The translations under genes were made by a program, and so were the position numbers. Under the pieces are notes generated by a model that saw only the letters and a program-made list of their open reading frames with translations, was not told where the DNA came from and made no database searches. DNA of 64,000 nt from Demequina sp. TMPB413 (GTDB taxonomy: Bacteria > Actinomycetota > Actinomycetes > Actinomycetales > Demequinaceae), in NCBI RefSeq assembly GCF_020447105.2, contig NZ_CP096184.1, positions 1,116,001 through 1,180,000 on the forward strand, given 5' to 3'. This document shows positions 58,204 to 64,000 of the stretch, one piece after another (the first letter of the stretch is position 1; every line of letters starts with the position of its first letter).

Positions 58204-59001
58204 TTAGTGACGCAATGCCCACACAGCAACGGCCGACGCCGCGGCCACGTTGAGCGAGTCCACTCCCCCTGCCATCGGGATGGTGACGACGTAGTCGGCG
58301 GCCGCAAGCGCGTCGGGCGCGAGCCCGTCCCCCTCAGCGCCCATGACCAAGGCGACCCGCTCGTGACCGGCGTCGGCGAAGTCTTCCAATGCCACGGCGT
58401 CGTCCGCGAGCGCCAAGGCCGCGACGGTAAACCCCGCCTGGCGCAACTCGTCGAGACCGGCAGGCCACTGCTCGATGCGGGTCCACGGCACCTGAAATAC
58501 CGTTCCCATCGAGACCTTGACCGCACGCCGGTAGAGCGGGTCGGCACACGTGGGCGAGACGAGCACGGCGTCGGCGCCGAGGCCCGCCGCAGACCGGAAC
58601 GCCGCGCCCACGTTGGTGTGGTCAACGATGCCGTCAAGCACCACCACCAGGCGGGCGTCCCTCGCGATGTCGGCCACCGTAGGGAGCGCGGGACGGCGCA
58701 TGGAGGCGAGGGCGCCGCGGTGGACGTCGTAACCGGTGACCGACTCGAGCACGGCGGCGGGCGCGACGTAGATGGGGATCTCCGCTGGCGCGAGGTGCTC
58801 CACGGACGGGAGCCAGCGCTCGCTCACCAGGAGGGACCGCGGAAGATGGCCTGCCGCGAGCGCTCGGGCGATCACCTTGGCGCCTTCCGCCATGTACAGG
58901 CCCCGCTCGGGCTCGATGCGGCGGCGCAGTGCGACATCGGTGAGGTTGCGGTAGTCCGCCAGTCGTTCGTCGGAGGCGTCGGTGATGGGCAGGACTGGCA
59001 T
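58204..59001 (-). CDS. TrmH/SpoU-family RNA 2'-O-methyltransferase
   Basis: A 265-residue SPOUT enzyme that methylates ribose 2'-OH in tRNA or rRNA using SAM. The N-terminal substrate-binding part begins with LADYRNLTDVALRRRIEPERGLYMAEGAKVIARAL (family pattern), then motif 1 NVGAAFRSAAGLGADAVLVSP, motif 2 VALVMGAEGDGL and motif 3 IPMAGGVDSLNVAAASAVAVW, which make the knotted SAM site. The target RNA cannot be told. Confidence 0.93.
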   Translation of the reverse strand: MPVLPITDASDERLADYRNLTDVALRRRIEPERGLYMAEGAKVIARALAAGHLPRSLLVSERWLPSVEHLAPAEIPIYVAPAAVLESVTGYDVHRGALASMRRPALPTVADIARDARLVVVLDGIVDHTNVGAAFRSAAGLGADAVLVSPTCADPLYRRAVKVSMGTVFQVPWTRIEQWPAGLDELRQAGFTVAALALADDAVALEDFADAGHERVALVMGAEGDGLAPDALAAADYVVTIPMAGGVDSLNVAAASAVAVWALRH

Positions 59002-59025
59002 GGCTCCATTGTCCCAGTCCCATGA

Positions 59026-59227
59026 AGTGGCTTGATTCGTACCGGATATGGGGTCATCCAGCCACTAATGGCTTGATTCGTACTGGAGACTGGGCTCGTC
59101 GGCGCCCGTGGTTGGCAAAGCGTTGGGTTGCGATGACATGGGACAGCGGGGCTCGCGGCGGTACGAATTGAGCCATTTGCGGGGTGGCGGGGCTCGCGGC
59201 GGTACGAATCAAGCCACTTGCGGGGTG
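59026..59227. repeat. Inverted array of 41-bp phased repeats, locus B (4 units)
   Basis: Four more copies of the locus A core. Two plus-oriented cores start at 59026 and 59067 (41 bp apart). Two minus-oriented cores end at 59177 and 59218 (41 bp apart) inside two near-identical 41-bp units at 59146-59186 and 59187-59227 (three differences). As at locus A, plus units are on the left and minus units on the right, so the arms can pair. The array lies between the start of the TrmH gene and the terminator of the stomatin gene. There is no gene in it. Confidence 0.85.
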
Positions 59228-59239
59228 GCGGGTGCGACA

Positions 59240-59269
59240 AAGCCCCGGCACCGTGTGGCACCGGGGCTT
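59240..59269 (-). terminator. Hairpin terminator after the stomatin/NfeD operon
   Basis: AAGCCCCGG and CCGGGGCTT form a 9-bp stem around a 12-base loop that can pair further; it starts 14 bases after the stomatin stop and is followed on the minus strand by TTGTCGC. It abuts repeat array B just as the terminator at 1638-1665 lies next to array A. Confidence 0.7.
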
Positions 59270-59283
59270 CTCGCGTGCGAGCC

Positions 59284-60351
59284 TTACTGACCCTTGGCGG
59301 CGTCGGGGTCGAACGGCCTGCCGGACAGAGTGCCCGAGCTGTTGGCGTCCGACGTCGCGTCCTCCACATCACGCTTGGCTGCGGCCAGCGCCTCGCGCGG
59401 GTCCGTCAATGCAGACGTGATGTTGGTGCGCTTCTTGCGGTTCGGGTTGGCCTTGAGCGGCTCGGGGTCCTCTTCCGCACCAAACGCGGCGCTGATCGAC
59501 TTGAGCGCGCCCGTGAACTCGGTGGGCACGAACCACACCTTGTTGGACTCGTTCTTGGCGATCTCTGGCAGCATCTGGAGGTACTGGTACGCCAGCAGCT
59601 TGCTGTCGGCGTCGCCCTCGTGGATGGCTTCGAACACCTGCAAAATGGCCCGCGACTCACCCTCTGCACGGAGAATGCGCGACTGCGCCTCGCCCTCCGC
59701 GGTCAGGATCGCCGACTGCTTCTCGCCCTCCGCCGTGAGGATCTTGGACTGCTTCACGCCCTCTGCCGTGAGGATCGCGGCGCGGCGGTCGCGCTCGGCA
59801 CGCATCTGCTTCTCCATCGAGTCCTTGATGGACATGGGCGGCTCGATCGCCTTCAACTCAACCCTGTTGACGCGAATGCCCCACTTGCCGGTGGCCTCGT
59901 CAAGCACTCCACGCAGTTGACCGTTGATCTGGTCGCGCGAGGTGAGCGTCTGCTCGAGGTCCATGGTGCCGACGATGTTACGCAGCGTGGTGGTGGTCAG
60001 CTGCTCCACACCGGTGATGTAGTTCGCGATCTCGTAGATGGCCGACCTTGGCTCGGTGACCTGGAAGTAGATCACCGAGTCGATGTCAACCACCAGGTTG
60101 TCCGAGGTGATGACCGACTGAGGCGGGAACGAGTAGACGAGCTCCCGCAGGTCGACCTTCGCGCGCACCCTGTCGATGAAGGGCACCAGGAAGTGGAGCC
60201 CCGCGTCGAGAGTGCGGCTGTAGCGGCCAAGGCGCTCGACCAAGTAGGCCTGCGTCTGGCGGACGACGATGATGGCGCGGGCAATCGCCGAGATGACAAA
60301 GATGGCGACGAAGGCGATAAACGCCAGCCCTACAAGTTGTCCTGGTGTCAT
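59284..60351 (-). CDS. SPFH/Band 7 (stomatin-like) membrane protein
   Basis: A 355-residue protein with an N-terminal membrane segment (5-27) and an SPFH domain (QAYLVERLGRYSRTLDAGLHFLVPFIDRV onward), followed by a coiled coil containing four 11-residue repeats of the type ILTAEGEKQSA (about residues 192-236), then LLAYQYLQMLPEIAK and a disordered tail. Such proteins oligomerise into membrane microdomains and often pair with NfeD, which is the overlapping upstream gene here. Exact role unknown. Confidence 0.93.
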   Translation of the reverse strand: MTPGQLVGLAFIAFVAIFVISAIARAIIVVRQTQAYLVERLGRYSRTLDAGLHFLVPFIDRVRAKVDLRELVYSFPPQSVITSDNLVVDIDSVIYFQVTEPRSAIYEIANYITGVEQLTTTTLRNIVGTMDLEQTLTSRDQINGQLRGVLDEATGKWGIRVNRVELKAIEPPMSIKDSMEKQMRAERDRRAAILTAEGVKQSKILTAEGEKQSAILTAEGEAQSRILRAEGESRAILQVFEAIHEGDADSKLLAYQYLQMLPEIAKNESNKVWFVPTEFTGALKSISAAFGAEEDPEPLKANPNRKKRTNITSALTDPREALAAAKRDVEDATSDANSSGTLSGRPFDPDAAKGQ

Positions 60352-60794
60352 GCTGTGTACTCCTCTTCTGGGACGACGATGGCCGTCGCTCCGACGATCT
60401 TGGTGACGATGACTTCTGCGCCCTCGGGGATGACAGCGGCATCATCGACGATGCGAGCAGTCCATACCTCTCCGCGCAGCTTGATGCGGCCGCTGGTCTC
60501 GGTGATGACATCAATCGTGCGCGCCTTGGTGCCGGCGACCGCGTTGATGTTGGTCTCGATCAGGTCGACACCACGCTTGCGCAAAGAGCGCAAGAGCCAC
60601 GGCCTGAGCGCCATCATCAAGAGCGCAGCAACGACGAGCGCGACAACAGCGGCGAGCACTACTGGCCCCCCTGCAAGAATGACGACACCTCCCGCGAGCG
60701 CGCCTCCTGCGAGCATGAGGAAGGTCAAGTCGAGGGTGAAGATTTCGATCGCGCCGAGCACGGCCGCGCCGACGAACCACCACAGTGAATCCAT
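60348..60794 (-). CDS. NfeD-like membrane protein
   Basis: A 148-residue protein with an N-terminal hydrophobic part (WWFVGAAVLGAIEIF, then three to four helices to about residue 65) and a C-terminal OB-fold (GVDLIETNINAVAGTKARTI...GRIKLRGEVWTARIVDD). It is the short NfeD form without the ClpP-like protease domain. It overlaps the stomatin gene by 4 bases; the two are expected to act together in membrane organisation. RBS AAAGGAG precedes the start. Confidence 0.9.
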   Translation of the reverse strand: MDSLWWFVGAAVLGAIEIFTLDLTFLMLAGGALAGGVVILAGGPVVLAAVVALVVAALLMMALRPWLLRSLRKRGVDLIETNINAVAGTKARTIDVITETSGRIKLRGEVWTARIVDDAAVIPEGAEVIVTKIVGATAIVVPEEEYTA

Positions 60795-60935
60795 GGCAAC
60801 TCCTTTCAGATGGGACGCTACCAGGCGCGACGTTTGGCCGAATCGGCCGCGGGATGGACGCCTGAGATCATCCCTGCGAAGGACGCCAACCGGCTATGGA
60901 ATCCCTCTTTGCTCATCCCCCCTGCCCACCATGTG

Positions 60936-61721
60936 TTAGCCCGACCGCCTTGCGGTCCAGCGACCGTCCTGTGCAAAGAGTTGAATGGGAATCCCGTAGG
61001 TCTCAGACAAGTTGGCGCTCGTGAGCGTGTCCGCCAGTCGGCCTTGAGCCACGACCTTGCCGTCTCGCAAGAGCAGCGCGTGCGTGAAGCCCTCCGGCAC
61101 TTCCTCCACGTGATGGGTCACCATGACCATTGCGGGAGAGCGCTTGTCTCCGGCGAGCTCCGTCAGCGCAGACAAGAGCTCCTCGCGACCGCCAAGGTCG
61201 AGTCCTGCAGCCGGCTCGTCGAGCAGCAGCAGTTCGGGGTCCGTCATGAGCGCCCGAGCGATCTGGACTCGCTTGCGCTCGCCCTCACTTAGCGTCTCAA
61301 AGGTGCGGTGAGCGAAAGCATGCATGCCGAAAGCGGCCAGCAGGTCTTCCGCGCGCACCTCGTCGACGTGTTCGTACTCTTCACGCCACCGCCCCGTGAC
61401 CCCGTGTGCGGCCGTCATGACGATGTCGTGCACCGTCTCGTCGGGCGGGATCCGATCGGCGAGCGCGGCCGAAGCAAGGCCGACCCTGATCCGGAGCTCG
61501 TGCGTGTCCGTCTCACCCAGTTGCTGACCGAGAATGTGGGCGGTCCCTGTGGTGGGATGCGCCCGCGCAGAGCACACCGTCATCAGGGACGTCTTGCCCG
61601 CTCCGTTGGGGCCAAGGATCACCCACCGGTCAGCCGGCTCCACTGACCAACTGATGCCGTCAAGCACCTGATTGTCTCCACGACGCAACGTGACGTCATC
61701 AAGCCGCAGGACCTCGCTCAT
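60936..61721 (-). CDS. ABC transporter ATP-binding protein
   Basis: A 261-residue ATPase with Walker A LGPNGAGKTS, signature TLSEGERKRVQIARALM, Walker B LLLDEPAAGLDLGG and switch His in VTHHVEEVPEGF. The motif pattern resembles ModF/YfeB-type stand-alone ATPases. No permease or binding protein gene is next to it, so its partner is elsewhere or it acts alone. The ATG at 61721 is chosen; the longer frame would run into glgA. It lies 11 bases after glgA and may be co-transcribed. Confidence 0.88.
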   Translation of the reverse strand: MSEVLRLDDVTLRRGDNQVLDGISWSVEPADRWVILGPNGAGKTSLMTVCSARAHPTTGTAHILGQQLGETDTHELRIRVGLASAALADRIPPDETVHDIVMTAAHGVTGRWREEYEHVDEVRAEDLLAAFGMHAFAHRTFETLSEGERKRVQIARALMTDPELLLLDEPAAGLDLGGREELLSALTELAGDKRSPAMVMVTHHVEEVPEGFTHALLLRDGKVVAQGRLADTLTSANLSETYGIPIQLFAQDGRWTARRSG

Positions 61722-61732
61722 ATCGGTCGAGC

Positions 61733-62935
61733 CTAGCCCAGAACGTGGCGGTAGACCTCGAGGGTGCGCTCCGCGATCGCGTCCCATGAGAAGTGGTCGG
61801 TGGCGCGCTGGCGGCCAGCCTTGCCCATCGCCTTCGCGGCATCGAGGTCCGACACCATCTCGGTCAACGCTGCGGCCAAGTCGGCCGCGTACTTCTCGGG
61901 ATCAGTCGGCGTTCCAGTGCCGTCTTGAACCTGGTCGATCGGCACGAGCGTTCCCGTCACGCCGTGATCGACCACCTCTGGGATCCCGCCGGTGGCGGTC
62001 GCAACGACTGGCAGGCCGACAGCCATCGCCTCGAGATTGACGATGCCAAGCGGTTCGTACACAGAGGGGCACACGAATGCCGTACAAGCGTCGAGTACAG
62101 CAACCAGTTCGGGCCGAGGCAGCATCTCTTCGATCCAGATGACGCCACCGCGCTCCTTTTGAAGCTTGGTCACCGCTCCCGAGACTTCCTGAGCGATCTG
62201 AGCGGTGTCGGGCGCTCCAGCGCACAACACGACCTGGATTTCGGGTGGCAATTGTTCGACCGCCTTGAGGAAGTAGGGCAAGCCTTTCTGGCGGGTGATC
62301 CGGCCGACGAATACGATTGCCGGTTGCGAAGGATCAATGCCATACCGGGCGACGACGGCGTCGGCCGCCGTGCGCTCGTCTTCAGTCGCTGGCGCCGCCC
62401 ACGCGTCGACGTCGATGCCGTTGTGCACCACGTGGACCCTGGCAGGGTCGACGTCGGGGTAGCACCTCAATACGTCGCGCTTCATTCCCTCCGACACGGC
62501 GATGATGGCGTCGGCCGCCTCGTACGCCGTCTTCTCGATCCAGCTGGACACGCGGTAGCCGCCTCCCAGCTGCTCGGCCTTCCACGGCCGCAAAGGCTCA
62601 AGCGAGTGCGCACTCACCACGTGAGGAATGCCGTGCAGCGTCTTGGCGAGGTGACCAGCCATGTTGGCGTACCACGTGTGCGAGTGCACCAGGTCGGCGC
62701 CTTCGCAGTCGCGCGCCATCGGCAGGTTGTGGGCAATGACGTCGAGCGACGAGTCGCCGACGCCGCCGCCCAGGGCCGTGTACCCGGTGACGCCTTCTTC
62801 TTCGCGAGGGCCATCAAAAGCCCGAACTCTCACCTCGAGGTGTTCTCGAAGGACCTTCGCGAGTTCGTTGACGTGGACGCCAGCGCCTCCATAGACGTGC
62901 GGCGGGTACTCGCGGCTGAGGATGTCGATGCGCAT
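61733..62935 (-). CDS. glgA: Glycogen synthase, GT4 Corynebacterium type
   Basis: A 400-residue GT-B glycosyltransferase. It begins MRIDILSREYPPHVYGGAGV, with the substrate loop, and has VHSHTWYANMAGHLAK, HVVSAHSLEPLRPWK, VFVGRITRQKGLPYFLKA and CPSVYEPLGIVNLEAMA (ExxxxxxxE donor motif), matching the actinobacterial glycogen synthase/maltose-1-phosphate synthase (GlgA/GlgM) group. It would use ADP-glucose made by the divergent glgC. The ATG at 62935 follows GGTGGG; a longer frame to 62992 is not supported. Confidence 0.93.
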   Translation of the reverse strand: MRIDILSREYPPHVYGGAGVHVNELAKVLREHLEVRVRAFDGPREEEGVTGYTALGGGVGDSSLDVIAHNLPMARDCEGADLVHSHTWYANMAGHLAKTLHGIPHVVSAHSLEPLRPWKAEQLGGGYRVSSWIEKTAYEAADAIIAVSEGMKRDVLRCYPDVDPARVHVVHNGIDVDAWAAPATEDERTAADAVVARYGIDPSQPAIVFVGRITRQKGLPYFLKAVEQLPPEIQVVLCAGAPDTAQIAQEVSGAVTKLQKERGGVIWIEEMLPRPELVAVLDACTAFVCPSVYEPLGIVNLEAMAVGLPVVATATGGIPEVVDHGVTGTLVPIDQVQDGTGTPTDPEKYAADLAAALTEMVSDLDAAKAMGKAGRQRATDHFSWDAIAERTLEVYRHVLG

Positions 62936-63005
62936 GGTCCCACCGTAATCGCTCCGCCGAGTGTTGGGCCTGTGCCACGCGGCCCCTGACACCTATGCTG
63001 GGGCT

Positions 63006-64000
63006 ATGCCAGCGCCGAAAGTACTCGCCATTGTCCTCGCGGGAGGTGAGGGCAAGCGCCTGATGCCCCTCACCGCGGCCCGCGCCAAGCCGTCGGTCCC
63101 GTTCGGAGGGACCTACCGACTCGTCGACTTCGCCTTGTCGAACCTGGTGAACTCGCGATACCTGCACATCGTCGTGCTTACGCAGTACAAATCGCACTCG
63201 CTCGACCGCCACATCGCCCGCACGTGGCGGATGTCGCCGTTGTTGGGCAACTACGTTGCACCAGTGCCCGCCCAGCAGCGGCGCGGCAAGCACTGGTACC
63301 TCGGCAGCGCCGACGCCATCTACCAGTGCGTCAACATCATCGAGGACGAGCGTCCGGACATCGTCGTGATCGTGGGTGCCGACCACGTGTACCGCATGGA
63401 CTTCTCGCAAATGGTCGACGCGCACATCGAGTCGGGGGCCGATTTCACCGTTGCGGGTATTCGCCAGCCCATCGAGATGTCCGACCAGTTCGGCGTGATC
63501 GACGTGGACCCGTCGAGCAAGCATTTGGTGCGAGCCTTCCTCGAGAAGCCAGACAACCCCGACGGTCTTCCGGACAGCCCCCACGAGATTCTCGCGTCGA
63601 TGGGCAACTATGTCGCCTCCGTCGGCCCCCTGCTTCAGGCGCTCAAGGACGACGCCGAGAACGAGTCCTCCAAGCACGATATGGGTGGGGACATCGTCCC
63701 CTACTTCGTGGACAAAGGGACGTGCGGCTTCTACGACTTTGTCGACAATGACGTGCCGGGTTCGACGGCGCGCGACAAGGACTACTGGCGCGACGTGGGA
63801 ACGATCGACTCGTACTACGACGCCCACATGGACCTCATCGCGGTCATGCCCATCTTCAACGTCTACAACGACAGCTGGCCACTTCACCAAGGGCTCATCA
63901 CGCAGCCTCCTGCGAAGTTCATCCACTCGGAGGAGGGCCGCATGGGCCACGCCGCCGATTCGGTGGTCTCGCCAGGAGTGATCGTGTCTGGTGCGACGGT
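63006..64000 (+). CDS. glgC: Glucose-1-phosphate adenylyltransferase (5' part)
   Basis: The first 331 codons of ADP-glucose pyrophosphorylase, which makes ADP-glucose from glucose-1-phosphate and ATP, the controlling step of glycogen synthesis. The frame is open to the window end. Motifs: [21 protein letters not shown] (nucleotide loop, split here), [20 protein letters not shown], the Asp in [23 protein letters not shown] (glucose-1-phosphate Lys), and [16 protein letters not shown]. The start is 70 bases from glgA on the other strand, so the two share a divergent promoter region. A long minus-strand frame opposite it is a shadow. Confidence 0.95.
   Translation, partial: MPAPKVLAIVLAGGEGKRLMPLTAARAKPSVPFGGTYRLVDFALSNLVNSRYLHIVVLTQYKSHSLDRHIARTWRMSPLLGNYVAPVPAQQRRGKHWYLGSADAIYQCVNIIEDERPDIVVIVGADHVYRMDFSQMVDAHIESGADFTVAGIRQPIEMSDQFGVIDVDPSSKHLVRAFLEKPDNPDGLPDSPHEILASMGNYVASVGPLLQALKDDAENESSKHDMGGDIVPYFVDKGTCGFYDFVDNDVPGSTARDKDYWRDVGTIDSYYDAHMDLIAVMPIFNVYNDSWPLHQGLITQPPAKFIHSEEGRMGHAADSVVSPGVIVSGAT

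Noticed and set aside
59218-60939. 573-codon plus-strand frame
   Set aside because: Opposite the stomatin and NfeD genes; its own repeats mirror the 33-bp repeats there.
62814-63950. 378-codon minus-strand frame
   Set aside because: Opposite glgC, which is open to the window edge and has all family motifs.

Overview
The window is high-GC, densely coded chromosomal DNA of a Gram-positive actinobacterium. The strongest clues are a Pup-ligase/deamidase/ARC locus, a PdtaR-type ANTAR regulator, an HGxxPAAW protein inside a trp cluster, a Corynebacterium-type glycogen synthase, a bifidobacterial-type sucrose phosphorylase and an actinobacterial LexA box. Gene content and order fit the Micrococcales (Demequina/Cellulomonas-like), but species cannot be fixed from sequence reading alone. 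A chemoreceptor implies motility. No prophage, insertion sequence, integrase or CRISPR array was seen.

Layout. 1-3.8 kb: 3' end of a branched-chain amino-acid ABC operon (livG', livF), convergent with an orphan substrate-binding lipoprotein; between them lies an unusual array of 41-bp phased repeats. 3.1-9.8 kb: ANTAR regulator, a short-variable-arm tRNA-Leu(CAA), an NTF2-like protein, an ion channel, an ABC-2 transporter with its DesK/NarL-type two-component system, and methylglyoxal synthase. 9.8-19 kb: sucrose phosphorylase, pyruvate kinase, glutamate synthase (gltD, gltB). 19-38 kb: a near-unbroken minus-strand run (read from 38 kb down): site-2 protease, trmI, arc, dop, pup, pafA, FKBP lipoprotein, hisF, a heterodimeric ABC exporter, hisI, trpE, three small membrane proteins, trpC, trpB, trpA, lgt. 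38-47.5 kb: RecB-like nuclease, chemoreceptor, HAD phosphatase, PAC2 protein, uppP, aldo/keto reductase, an acidic protein, DUF5703, M20 peptidase, DUF2142 membrane protein. 47.5-52 kb: tRNA-Leu(GAG), a 48-aa GPGG membrane protein, an unrecognised 259-aa protein, membrane pyrophosphatase, a stand-alone LigD polymerase domain. 52-58 kb: an SOS mutasome (imuA'-imuB-dnaE2) behind a perfect LexA box. 58-64 kb: TrmH methyltransferase, a second 41-bp repeat array, stomatin/NfeD pair, ABC ATPase, and divergent glgA/glgC.

How the genes work together. Amino-acid metabolism dominates: glutamate synthase, tryptophan and histidine synthesis, and branched-chain amino-acid uptake. Carbon storage and use is covered by sucrose phosphorylase (glucose-1-phosphate), glgC/glgA, pyruvate kinase and methylglyoxal synthase. 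The pupylation locus has the tagging and untagging enzymes and the ATPase but no 20S proteasome genes at their usual place, and the ATPase ends before the proteasome-docking tail, which suggests a proteasome-independent use of Pup.

The least explained structure is the pair of inverted arrays at 1173-1547 and 59026-59227: twelve copies of a roughly 20-bp core (consensus near ARTGGCTTGATTCGTACCGC), spaced 41 bp (once 40 bp) within each arm, with plus-oriented units on the left and minus-oriented units on the right at both loci.
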